Source: Pocillopora verrucosa (lineage: Eukaryota; Cnidaria; Anthozoa; Scleractinia; Pocilloporidae). Taken from it: a stretch of 64,000 bases of DNA. This document shows positions 33,715 through 44,747 of the stretch, piece after piece. The stretch's first letter is position 1. Each line of letters begins with the position of its first letter. The notes under the pieces were generated by a model. The model worked only from the letters and a program-made list of their open reading frames with translations. It had not been told where the DNA came from and made no database searches. The position numbers and the translations under genes are program-made. Location of the stretch: assembly GCF_036669915.1 (NCBI RefSeq), contig NC_089321.1, positions 13,790,792 through 13,854,791 on the forward strand, given 5' to 3'.

Positions 33715-35340
33715 TTTGATTATTATTTCACAAACTGCAACGTAGATGCGTACAACTAGTGTGCACGGCACGAATGCCAAACGTACGCGGAAAACAGTCA
33801 ACCCTTTTCAAATGCTGATAGCAGGTGCGTGTCGCAGAATGCGTTCCAGTCGTCTGAACTGGGGCTGAGGGACTCAATCATTCCAAGAGTGGCCACTCCT
33901 CGTCGCCAATTGTTGTATACTAGGGTCTGATACACTTTAGATCCATGCGGGAATGGACCAAGTCACATCAATAATAATCAACTTCGATGAAGGGTGTGCT
34001 AACCAATAAATACAGATTATCTCATAACCAAGTTATTTGTCCAATTAATGGAACAAACACTTCAGTATGCCTTGGGCAAATTGTTCTCATAAATATTTCG
34101 CATTGCACGGTTTAATCAGAGGTAAGTCCAAGTGAATGAACCACATAAGTATATTTGTCTATCTAGAAATATTTAGCCTAAACTTTTCAAGGTCTTCATT
34201 TGCGATACGTCTTCTATCTCGCCGTTTAAGGAAGTTTTTTTTCAGTAATAAATCTTTATTCATTGATTAATTTGCCATATTACAATAAAAAATTTACAAG
34301 CAAGCACGATAAGCTACGTGAAATATAGCAAAGTGTGTGGTGAGGAAATTTATATGAAACCACGATGCTTGCATGCGATTAGGTTTTCTCCCAAATTAAG
34401 GAACAAAAAGATTGTGCCGCACAAAACATCGAAAAAGATGCATAGGTGTAAAGCCAGATTAGCATCAGGAGGAAAAAAAAAGAAAGAAGGAGGTTGATAA
34501 TAGTTGAAGGACGCTAGAGTTGGAGTGTTTTTAACTTTGCAAGTAAGGGTATTGAAAAATGTAGGACTTTGAAAGAAAACGGAAAACTGCGTTATATTTG
34601 CAGTATGGTAAGTGAAAAGCGTGCCTTGTGTCATAGCTATGAGTACTGCTAGTAAAGGAAAAGAGGTTATCCCGACTAAAAGGATACATATATTATTGAC
34701 CTAACTGAAATAATAAATATCGTGCATTTTAAGTGAATAAAGAAATACATTTGAAGGTATGGCAATTTCGTCCATCATAAAAATGACTCAACAAATCGCG
34801 ACAATTCATGTATATCAAGAAAAATTCATTTTTTTTTGCAATATCCGAGTGCGACTCGTCTGGCAGTTCTTTGTTGTTACGTCCGAATAACTAGAATGAT
34901 ATGCAAATTAAATGTATGTGCAAAGATTTTTTAATTTTTAATGATCTATTTCACCTCACTTTACATTTATCATCTAGTCACACTATTGTGCGCAGACAGC
35001 TCAGATTAAAATTCATCACACTTTTTCATAAACTTCTCTTTCGAAATTAAACTTGTCCACTTTGCCACAAAACAACTCTCATTGCAATTCGTTCTGTTTA
35101 AAACGTCGTTTCCCTTCGCGAACTTCATTGGTATGAGAAACGCTTGCCTAGTCTAGCGATTAGCAATTAAACGCATTGTTTATACATGTATAAATTCGTC
35201 TCAAACCCAACTTGCCTAAAAACGCTTGAGTTACTTCTGGTATGTTGAGTATGCCTATCAGGTGGTGATCAACATTTCGATAGGGTCACGAATTTATGAG
35301 TTAAACTTGCCCGTATCATCTTTAAGAGAAGTAAACAGGG

Positions 35341-37617
35341 ATGTTTTCGACGGTTTTAGCGAAGCTTGTCTTATTCGTGGTGTATTTGCCTCAAATCAAA
35401 TCAACCATGGTTTCCACAAAGTATGGGGACATTGAAGGTGTTGAGAGCTTTTATCAAAATTCTACTGGACCATTCAAGTCTGTCAGCAAGTTTCTTGGAG
35501 TTCCATTCGCTGCACCACCGATTGGAAACCTCAGATTCAAACCACCAGATCCCCCACGGCAATGGAAACCAGACGTGCGTCAAGCTAAACAACACGGCAA
35601 CATTTGCTGGCAAGATGACGACCATGAGGTCTTCATTCGAATATTCACTCAAGATTTTGTCTACAGCGAGGATTGTTTGTACCTCGATATCTACAGCCCA
35701 AATGTAACTTTGAGTTTACCCGTGATGGTGTATATTCATGGGGGAGGTTACGAAAGTGGCACTGCATTAATATTTCAAAGCGACATGTTAGCTCTTCATG
35801 GGGTGGTGGTTGTCGTGATTCAATACCGTCTCGGTCCATTTGGTTTCATGACCACCGGGGATTCTGCTGCTTCCGGAAATTATGGAATACTCGATCAAGT
35901 CGCAGCTCTAAAATGGGTCAAAGAGAACATTAAGAATTTTGGTGGGGATCCCAGCAAGGTGACTATCTTTGGAAAAAGCGCTGGAGGAACAAGTGTCAGC
36001 CTTCATCTACTATCACCGCTGTCAAAAAATCTTTTCCACCAAGCCATTGCAGAGAGCGGAGTAGATCTGAGCTCGTTTGCAACTCAACCAACTTCAATCG
36101 GTGTGCATTTTGCCAAAGAGCTTGCCCAAAAACTGGACTGCACAACAAGCGATCACGCCTTAATGGTTGATTGCATACGCGGTAAAGAAGGCTCGGAAAT
36201 ACAGAAAGCTGCAGAATCAGTGAAGAATACGCATCATCAGTACGTCCGTTGGGCTCCAATCGTGGATAAGAATTTTCTCGATGACTCTCCTCAACAGATG
36301 CGTAGAAGAGGAGATTTCAAGAAAGTGCCGTTGATGATAAGTTTCACCAGCAACGAGGGTTCAACTTTTCTTGGCCCCGTAGCGAAATCTTCTTTCGGAC
36401 TCACAGAGAATGTGAACAACGGTGTAAGCCCGTCATACTTTAAGAAGTTTGTAACAAGGCTCGCACATGCTCAAAGCAGCAGGTGAGTTTTAATTTTTTT
36501 TAACTTTGTCGTCAGTGTTGTTCCATGTCTTGAAATGAAGTAGTAAAACTTTTAGTACCCCCCTTTCCTTCCCAGAATAAAGTGGGTGTGGTGGGGACGA
36601 AACGCCGTCTATAAAGAAAGTTCATATTTAATAGAGTTTGTTCCACTTACTTCCAAGAGTGAACATCCAGGATGACAAAACAGTATCTCCCAGTCTATCT
36701 TAAAAGAATTGGGAAGAAATTTGTGAAATATTTCAATTTATAATCAGTCTTATTTAATGCCTATCTTAAACTAGGATAAGGAGTTTAATTAAGACATTTG
36801 ACCATCAACAGTTCCCGTTTCCCCACAACCAAATCCAAAATTATCCAACTCTTCCAAAGGCGAAGCGAAACAGGTTGCAGTTCAAAAGGAAAAAAAACAC
36901 ACAAACAAAAAAAAAACAACCAGGAGCCATAATAATAATCCATAGCCATAATCCTCGATCCTCAGACAAACTTGATGCTTTCGTCTTTTCATCTCTAGAA
37001 ATGAAACCGCTGTCCTTATCGCAGACGCGCTGGAATTTATGTACACCCCATGGCCTGACAACAGTGACAAATATGCACTAAGAAGTCAGCTTGTCGACCT
37101 AATTGGAGATTACATCTACTTTGCACCAAGTCACGAGGTGGCCGATATTCACAGCAAATACGCGCCAGTTTACATGTACGAATTCGCTCACCGTTCAAAG
37201 ACAGCGAGTCCCACCCCAGAGTGGATGGGTGTGGTTCATGACGCAAACGCGCCTTTTGACTTTGGCGCTCCTTTGACGTTACCTTTCTTTGATGACATCG
37301 ACAAAGATATTAGTTTGACGATCATGGAACTGTATACAAACTTTGCTAAGTATGGCGATCCAACACCATTGCCAGTCAGCGGTGTTACGTGGGAGAAGTA
37401 CAACTCAAGTCACAGAGCTTACATCCGAGTTGACAACAAATCCAAGATGGCCGCTTCATTTGCTCCTCGTCGAGTGGCATTTTGGAACAATTACCATCCT
37501 AAACTAATTCAAGTAGGCTTTGGTACAAAGATCACTAGCGCTAGTGCCAAAGTTGCCAGTATTCATGTCTTACCCACGCTTGCTTTGACAATTTTCAAAA
37601 GTCTTTGCTATCTCTAA
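35341..37617 (+). CDS. Type-B carboxylesterase/cholinesterase-like protein, copy 5 (586 aa, two exons)
   Basis: Exons 35341-36482 and 36999-37617 (AG|gtgagt, ctctag|A, phase 2). The protein begins MFSTVLAKLVLFVVYLPQIK, a signal peptide. Oxyanion motif HGGG (133-136), type-B motif SEDCLYLDIY, nucleophile FGKSAGG (Ser 213, Lys in place of the usual Glu before it), Glu 339 in TSNEGST, His 461 in VVHDAN. Cysteines HGNIC/EDC and LDC/VDC suggest the two conserved disulphides. The tail VLPTLALTIFKSLCYL after a Ser/Ala-rich stretch looks like a GPI-attachment signal. The frame is open throughout, so it is probably functional. The substrate is unknown; acetylcholine hydrolysis cannot be claimed. Confidence 0.9.
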
Positions 37618-37689
37618 CTATTTTGCCTCACCATGATCAGCAAGTCCACTGATTTAAACCATCGTTCTAATTTTCTGTTTTTAGCAAAC

Positions 37690-37895
37690 AGTTAAGGGGG
37701 AGGGGAGGGGGCTTGAGGGTTTTTGCTTATGTCACATAAAATCTACTTTATCCCCCATAATGCTCCCCGCCATCATTGACAGTTAATTGGCAGTCAATTT
37801 TCTGAAGCTTTCCCTTTATTATCTGTTCGTGAACCCCTTTGTTCCGCCCCAAAAATCCTCCACCCCCCCCCTTTCCCACGCGATTAATAATGACT
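37690..37895 (-). repeat. GC-rich MITE-like family C copy, inverted
   Basis: On the minus strand it shows a G run followed by 'attgactgccaattaactgt', then 'atggcggggagcattatggg'. It lies just after the stop codon of esterase copy 5. Confidence 0.65.
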
Positions 37896-39235
37896 CTTGC
37901 CTTAGCCACGTCACTTTTGAAGCGGAGTTTAAATCATAATGACACCGAAAGTCTTCCAAATCAAAAGTTGTGTTATCATATCAAACTTGAACACGGCTTT
38001 TTTTTTTCTTGTATGGTTGTGTTTTAAAAATACTTGTTATATAATTCTCCTGATTTGTTCGATTTACTAAATTTCTTTGGCAAAAAATGAGATTTTACAA
38101 TACAATACTGAGAACCTAAGATTGATTAGGGTACTTGTCAGCAGGCTTTTCGTATTTAGATGCGCGCGCGAACCGTGTAGCATACATTGCACGTTCAAAA
38201 TGACTGATTAATACGTTCCTGAATATTAATTAAGTCTCTGAGTGGAAAGCAAGGTTGTTGAAATCTTAAATATCTGAGACAAGGAGAAAGAAAACTTCGT
38301 CAAGGTGGAATGAATCTTACATGCTAATAATCGTATACTAAGCACGATGCTGACAAATAAGTAATAGACTCCATGTGGCGTGAAAATATGCTCGGATAGT
38401 TGTTCACAGACATTATCTTTACCAAGATGCGCAGAGATTTCCGAGAGCGAAGCTCGAAGAAAACTGAGCTACAAAGAACAGATAATGTCCAAGTACTTAT
38501 TCTCGTGCCAAATGGAAGTTAACAAACAAACATCTTAGGAATATTTTGTAACGCGCTGGAAAAAATGTTTACGAATAGGCTATCGTTTAAGGCGTGGGAT
38601 GTTCACTTTTCAGTGCCCACTGGTACTATTTTATAAACAATAATGTCTCTTGTTCTGTAACAACAGCGAAACGCTCTCTCATCTTGATTCAAATTTAAGA
38701 TTACTTCAGAGTTTTCCGCTAGTGGATGTAACGTTTGAAAAGTAAGGAAACATCCCTTGGGGTATATACAGCACTAGATATTTCCCAGTTTTAACTGGGG
38801 CATATTCTGTCATGTGATGCGTCAAGACCTACATCGCGTGCGAGCAAAAACATTGTTGGGTTAAGAGTTAGGTAATATTTCCTCACAGGTCTGGTGGTCA
38901 TGGTGGTCTGGTGTCAATCTATGACAATTTTTCTAACTTTTTTCCCTTCCATTTTCGTCATTGTTTCCTCGCTTTCTTCTTCAGTAACTTTGATCTTCAA
39001 TCCGACAGATAAAAAACCTATAGTCTAGACCAAAATAATCCCCAATTAAGTCTTTAAAATAAACAGGGGATCGAATTTGTTTTGTTCGTCGCCCCCTCAG
39101 CTCCGATTGGTCAAGAATATACCTACACCAATTTCCTAACGATTCAATTTTAAAACTAAAACTAAAACTAACAGCGACCAGATCATTCGCGTTTTCCCCG
39201 CGTTTGAGGCGTCATGGACCAGTAATTATTTATCA

Positions 39236-39480
39236 CGTGAGGAATCGGAAGATTTTGGGGGGATCAAATGGTTTCAGGGGGGACCGGAGGGGGGATGAGT
39301 CGTCGCTAACACAGTATAGAGGGGAGACTGAAGAAATTTGACGGCCAATGACGGGGGGGAGGGGGAATAATTTGAATACTACGGATCGAGCTTTTTATGG
39401 GGGGGGGGGGGATCAGGTAAATGTTATTGTGACGCAACCAAAATCTTCGAACCGCCCCTCCCCGAGAAAAAATTATCGTA
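39236..39480 (+). repeat. GC-rich MITE-like family C copy
   Basis: It shows 'gaagattttggggggatcaa', 'atggtttcagggggg', 'gatgagtcgtcgctaacaca', 'gacggccaatgacgggggg', a second G run and 'cgcaaccaaaatcttc' followed by C runs. Confidence 0.75.
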
Positions 39481-40981
39481 ATAATATTTTGCTCTGGGTT
39501 CTTTTTGCCTCACTGTGATTAGTCTCCTCTGGAAACAGTCTATGGCCATTGAAAAGCGGTGTGGAAAATGGCCAAGGTTACATATTTTGATTACTGGTCA
39601 TGAAACTTAAGCGGATAAAATTACTACGAATGCAAAATTTGTGACGTCAACAGGCTTTCAGTACATGCTGGCATTAGTTTCCATCTACGTCAATAAAAAT
39701 AAAGAATAAAATCTGATAACCACCTGTCGAGGGTGGGCTGAGAAATTGAACTTCTGCCATGCAGGCCGGTTCATTAGAGAACACTTGATACTTAATAACA
39801 CCGACATTTCTCACAGATGATGTAAGTTGTTTTCCATGTCGCAGGATTTGGCCGGCCTCAGATTAAAACGAACATATCTGCAATGAATTAGTGGGCCGTC
39901 AGAAGTAGATGAGACACTTTCTGAGCGAGATTGTTGTGAAGATCAAGACTTTTAGGAAGCGTGATCTGTTTCAGCTGAAAATCGAATCTCAACTGTTTAC
40001 TTCTTTAGGCAATCCAAGCCACTTATGAATTTGAACCCCCACGACGAATTTGAAAGGCTATTAAACCAAACATTTTGAAAAGAGAAGGGGGGAGGGGGTG
40101 TGGAGGGAGTGCGGAATAACCTGAAAGCCGTGTTAGGTGAATTTTTAGACGTTTTAGTCCGTGTAATTTCTATGACTAGAAATCACACCTTACCACGTAG
40201 ATTTTGAAATTATCAAGTGGTTAATTAAATTATGGTTAATTATCTCTTGGACGTTCGGAAAAAAATAACCTGACCTCCTAAATGAATTTCAAGACGAAGT
40301 GTTTGATAACAAATCTTTTCCAAGCTGCCTTCTCCCCCCCCTCCCTCCCCCCTCCCTGAACTAAACATCTCATTGTTTCTACGGAATGAGAACCTCTAAA
40401 ATTGACTTTTATCATGATCGCTGAATTTAAATACTTTGTGTCACGATTATGCATAGCTTCGAATCTTAATCCTTCTTGATGCTTCCTCGGTATCAGGAAG
40501 CTCGAGAAGAAGGAATTTAGCTTGTGGGGTTGGAGCAAAGTTGAACCATTTTTTTCCTCAAGGAAATAATGTTCGAGTCGAGGAATGTAATGACTTCTTA
40601 ATTGGTAATCGTTTATTCTTGAACGAGTTGTTATTCATAATCAAGGATGCTCTGTTATCAAGACCACATTATTTGTATTGCGGCCATTAAGTTCTCGACT
40701 TCCTTAAATAAACTCGTGCAAAACATTTTTGCTGAGTTATCTAACACAGGTCAAGTTCTATAAGTCACTGTACGTTGAAAGAAGCCCGAGTCAAATGGGA
40801 GACAGATTGAAACTGTCTGTCACTAAGTTTTCATTTATGGAAACGGAAGGAGCCTTCTAGTATTTGTCGGTGTGAGATTGCAAGCAATTATATGACCTAG
40901 GTAATCTTTGAGGTTGTTTTGCTTTTGTTTCGGTCGGATAACGCACGGAGCGCTGTTTTTTTACATGACAAGTCGACAACG

Positions 40982-42739
40982 ATGGTATTCTTCAAGACCT
41001 GTTACATAGTTGCCTTTTTAATGACCGCAGGACTTTTCTTAGCTTTTGCTGAAGATGATTTGATTATAGTGAAAACACGATTTGGATCGGTCAGGGGAAA
41101 TACTCGTCGTTTTGATGACCTCAGCATGCCCATCCGAGCTGTGGATAAATTTCTTGGGATTCCGTTTGCAGCGCCGCCTGTGGGTGAGTTACGGTTTAAG
41201 CCTCCGCAGCCCCCCCAGGTTTGGAACCCGTCCATTTACGATGCCTCGTATTTTAAGGACATCTGTATTCAAGATCCTGAGTACAATGAGTTCTTCTGGC
41301 CAAATCTTTCCATTCCACAAAGCGAAGATTGCTTGTATCTAAATGTGTATTCACCCCATCGGAACTCGAGCTCCAAGGAACTCTTTCCAGTCATGGTTTA
41401 CATTCACGGAGGGGGCTATGAAGCTGGAACCCCCGCTGTCAGTCCGGGAGATGTGATCCCCTCATGGGGTGTCGTTCTGGTGACCATACAATACCGCTTA
41501 GGCCCCTTTGGGTTCATTACTTCTGGTGACGTAAAGGCTCCTGGAAATTATGGAATGTTGGATCAGGTCGAGGCTCTAAAATGGATCCAAAACAACATAG
41601 AGCCCTTTGGGGGTAATTCGTCGGCGGTTACCATATTTGGTGAGAGCGCTGGAGGGTCCAGCGTAGGCCTTCTACTCTTGTCCCCTCTTACGAAGGGTCT
41701 TTTTCACCATGCAATATCGAACAGCGGAGTGGACCTCTCCCCTTTTGCCATTGGGTCAAACGAAGAAGTAACAAAACAGAGCAAGATGGCCGCCAAACAG
41801 GTGGGTTGTGAAGTAGAGGATAGCGGTGGAATGATCAAATGTCTACGTTCGATTGACGCCTTGAAGTTCTCAGTGAAGGATGCAAATGTGTGGAGGCCCA
41901 TAGTTGATGGAAACTTTCTTCTGGACACTCCACGAAAGCTGAGAAGGGCCGGAAATTTCCATCATGTTCCGTACTTGGCAGGGTTTACTAGCCAGGAAGG
42001 CACCTACTTTTTCCCACAACTCCTCGAGAACACAACACCTGAAGATTTCCTTCATCGAACTAAGGAGGTATTTAATACGATTGGCAACGAGTATGGACAA
42101 ATGTTGAACGGAGATCTTCCAAAGACTCTTCTCGATACCTTAATGTTGTTGTATACACCGTGGCCCGATCAAAATGATCACATTAAGGTGAAAATTGCAT
42201 TAGCAGATGAAGTCGGGGACTTCACCATGAGTGCCCCAACGCATGCAGATCTGGCTCTTCACAGTAAAAACGCTCCTGTGTTCATGTACGAATTTGCACA
42301 TATGTCTACGCTCAACCTAAGGCCCGCATGGAAAGGACCCTCACATAAGGATGACACCCCTTACCAGTTCGGGTTTCCTTTAATGAATCTAACCGTTTTA
42401 CAACAGTATAACGAGGCAGACCGAAACCTAAGCTACATGTTAATCACGCTTTTTACGAACTTTGCCAAATATGGTAAACCCACACCACAGCCTGTCAACG
42501 GTGTATCATGGGAAGGATTCAACACGAGTCACATGGTGTATCTTCGTGTCCAGTCGCAGCCTAAGATGGCTGTCAACTACAAACCAACCAAAATGGCGTT
42601 TTGGAATGAGTTCTACGAGAGGATGTTGTTAGAGGAGCCCCACACCTGCCATTCTACATCTGGTGTTAAACGGTGCTTCCTTTTCCGTAACTTTATCGTC
42701 TTTTCTTTCGTCTTTTTGTTTGACATGATTTTTGATTGA
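40982..42739 (+). CDS. Type-B carboxylesterase/cholinesterase-like protein, copy 6 (585 aa, single exon)
   Basis: One uninterrupted coding exon, unlike copies 1-5. The start is the ATG giving MVFFKTCYIVAFLMTAGLFL, a signal peptide; the frame extends further up only from a TTG. Oxyanion motif HGGGY, type-B motif SEDCLYLNVY, nucleophile TIFGESAGGSS (Ser about 222), Glu about 339 in TSQEGTYFF and His about 455 in PSHKDDTPYQFG. One conserved Cys pair is CEVED.../KCLR. The C terminus NFIVFSFVFLFDMIFD is strongly hydrophobic, suggesting a GPI or membrane anchor. All catalytic residues are present. It is closest to copy 7, with which it shares KDDTPYQFGFPLMNLTVLQ. Convergent with copy 7. Confidence 0.92.
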   Translation: MVFFKTCYIVAFLMTAGLFLAFAEDDLIIVKTRFGSVRGNTRRFDDLSMPIRAVDKFLGIPFAAPPVGELRFKPPQPPQVWNPSIYDASYFKDICIQDPEYNEFFWPNLSIPQSEDCLYLNVYSPHRNSSSKELFPVMVYIHGGGYEAGTPAVSPGDVIPSWGVVLVTIQYRLGPFGFITSGDVKAPGNYGMLDQVEALKWIQNNIEPFGGNSSAVTIFGESAGGSSVGLLLLSPLTKGLFHHAISNSGVDLSPFAIGSNEEVTKQSKMAAKQVGCEVEDSGGMIKCLRSIDALKFSVKDANVWRPIVDGNFLLDTPRKLRRAGNFHHVPYLAGFTSQEGTYFFPQLLENTTPEDFLHRTKEVFNTIGNEYGQMLNGDLPKTLLDTLMLLYTPWPDQNDHIKVKIALADEVGDFTMSAPTHADLALHSKNAPVFMYEFAHMSTLNLRPAWKGPSHKDDTPYQFGFPLMNLTVLQQYNEADRNLSYMLITLFTNFAKYGKPTPQPVNGVSWEGFNTSHMVYLRVQSQPKMAVNYKPTKMAFWNEFYERMLLEEPHTCHSTSGVKRCFLFRNFIVFSFVFLFDMIFD

Positions 42740-42944
42740 TAAGAAAAAATATCTCCATTTGTCACGTAAAAATTAGAGAACAAAATCATCTGAAGTCACG
42801 GAAAAAGGTAGCACCCAGATTTTTAATGTCTCTGAAGGATTGTCTTTTCAGAGGAGCAAAAAAACAGTGGTGTTGTAGCGATCAGTTGCTCAAGGCTTTA
42901 TGTCGACTTGCCTGAATTTTACACATTAGAAGGCTGGTGTTTAA

Positions 42945-42950
42945 AATAAA
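42945..42950 (+). terminator. Poly(A) signal AATAAA of esterase copy 6
   Basis: A canonical AATAAA about 205 bases past the stop codon. It is the first one on this strand and is consistent with a short 3' UTR. Confidence 0.55.
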
Positions 42951-43147
42951 GAAATGTAACGTAGGACTACCCTTTAGCACAAAAATGTAGAAGAAACAGG
43001 TCTAGTTTGAAAATTTAATGAAATTCTGTTATCTTACCCTTCTTTAAGACTAGAAATTAAATAGGTAGAGAGCTTTGTGGAGGTTTTGCCCCATTTTAAT
43101 TTGCCCCCCCCCCCATCACCTTTGCAAGATGGTCTCTGAAGTAAAAC

Positions 43148-43266
43148 GAAATCGCCCCCAAATGTTTCAGCTCGTTCCTTTACGGCAAGATTTATTTCTT
43201 TTTTGCTCGAATCATATTACAAGAAAGCCGAAAGGAAACAAGTTGAAATAGTTGGGGGCGAACTTG
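43148..43266. repeat. Hairpin element with about 40-bp imperfect arms
   Basis: The left arm (43148-43186) contains tcgcccccaaatgtttcag and ctcgttcctttacggc. The right arm (43227-43266) contains gccgaaaggaaacaag and atagttgggggcga, the imperfect reverse complement. The loop is about 40 bases. Probably a fold-back MITE. Confidence 0.6.
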
Positions 43267-43427
43267 TAAAGGTGGAGGCGGACTTGTTTTACTTTAGGGG
43301 AGAACTCTAAAAGGTGGTATAGGGCGAACTTGCTATGAGGAAAAAACCTCCAGATGCCGTTAGAGATACTGGGGACTGGGAACTTGAGATGCAATGGGAA
43401 AGAGAAATAATGTTAGTGATACGCCTC

Positions 43428-43690
43428 TGGGGTAGGGATGGGGAGTTGTAGGATTCTGGTGGAGATGGTTTTCAGGTATACGGAAGAAGGATCAGTCGTC
43501 ACCAACAGAGAATAAAGGGGCGGGGGGAACCATAGAAAATTGGTTACCAATGGAGGGGGGGGGGTCGTAAGAATATTACAGAGCCCTAGTGGAGTCAGGT
43601 GGATTCGTCGTCACACAACCAAAATCTTCCACCCCCCTCCCTCCCCCAGACAATAAATATTGAACGGTCCCTAATCACCAATTATCCTCC
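43428..43690 (+). repeat. GC-rich MITE-like family C copy
   Basis: It contains 'gtaggattctggtggagatg', 'gatcagtcgtcaccaacaga', 'agaattggt'-like and G-run segments, 'tacagagccctagtgg' and 'acaaccaaaatcttccaccc', and ends 'aataaatattgaacggtccc'. Confidence 0.75.
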
Positions 43691-44425
43691 TCCCCCTAGG
43701 GCATCCGAGACTCGAAAGGACGGAATATTCCCATTATGAGACTTTGATCGGTGATTGTCCTTAATTTGGTAGAACCATTAACCATGACAGTTATTTGAAG
43801 GCAGAATTATTTTTTCTGACAGTTCTTTCTCTAGAAGAAATAAAAGTGAATGGAGATTAAAAAAAAATACAGTCAAAACTTAATGTCTTTTATTCTTTTA
43901 AGTAAATTTTAGTAACATAATGAACAACGATGTCATTGAACCTTTAACATTCTCAGGTATATGTATGGTATTATGCACTATTATTATAGATGCCGATTCG
44001 GAGAATGAACTATCTTTAAGATAAAACTGGGCCTTAAAGTCTTTAGTTCTCATCTGGATAATGAAAAGCGGAGCAATGTTAGCATCTGAGCAACTGCTTG
44101 CCTACCCCTCCCCTGACCCAAAAACAGTCAACTGATGACATTGATCTTGAAACGCGGTAAATTTTGATGTCAGATTTTGTTCTCGTAACAAAGTACTTAC
44201 AGTGTAAATTGTTTTAAAACATTTCGAATTGATAGTGGAATGCAGCAAATAACTTGAGCCCAGAACCAGGAAGCTTTCGAAACTTTATTCGCGGTGCATC
44301 AGTTAGCTTTCACTAATAAGATCAATTCGTGTGTAGCAATAAAAGATTACACATGCGGTGATATTTTCCTTCTCTCATCGACAATTATGCTGTTTACAAA
44401 ACTCGGATTTATGAAAATACTTCCG

Positions 44426-44747
44426 AAGCGCGGATCAAACGGTCATGATTGTCGCTGATAGTTAGAACTATCAATGACTATATTGTTTGCGTTCAAACGC
44501 TTCGTGATAGTTGAAAAAATCACGCAATGAGATAAAAACCATCATACACTATGATCCGCTCGTTCAAACGGTAAAAAAAATCATCAATTATCATGTGGAA
44601 TTTGACCGTGTCCAAACTACGAGATACTTGATGATAGCCGATAATAGTCGATGATAGTGCATGATGGTTCGTGTACAAACGCGCGTAATTGTTGAAACTA
44701 TCCTCGACTATCATGACCGTTTGAACCAGGCTTAAGCGCGGATCAAA
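44426..44747. mobile_element. MITE at the stop codon of esterase copy 7
   Basis: The left end reads gatcaaacggtcatgattgt and continues cgctgatagtt. The right end in reverse reads gttcaaacggtcatgatagt and continues cgaggatagtt, an inverted repeat of about 35 bases. Inside are many 'atgatag' and 'caaacg' motifs in both directions. The 14-mer aagcgcggatcaaa occurs at both borders (44426-44439 and 44734-44747). It may be a target duplication, but it overlaps the left terminal repeat, so two abutting elements are also possible. The right copy contains the TGA of the esterase gene. Confidence 0.65.

Larger units (their letters stand above)
32830..35340. other. Intergenic region between divergent esterase copies 4 and 5
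   Basis: It is the shared upstream region of two divergently transcribed genes. It contains a family C repeat and a pogo-like MITE (listed). No additional gene was recognised in the remaining AT-rich sequence. Confidence 0.45.
37618..40981. other. Intergenic region between esterase copies 5 and 6
   Basis: It contains two family C copies (one inverted), a relative of the 'ctgtgattggtc... cgcgttttcc' block near 39100-39230, and a G-rich tract (40085-40105) facing a C-rich tract (40330-40356) that could pair. No gene recognised. Confidence 0.45.
42740..44742. other. Intergenic region between convergent esterase copies 6 and 7
   Basis: It holds both 3' UTRs, a hairpin-forming element (43148-43266), a family C copy and a MITE touching the stop codon of copy 7. 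No gene. Confidence 0.5.
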
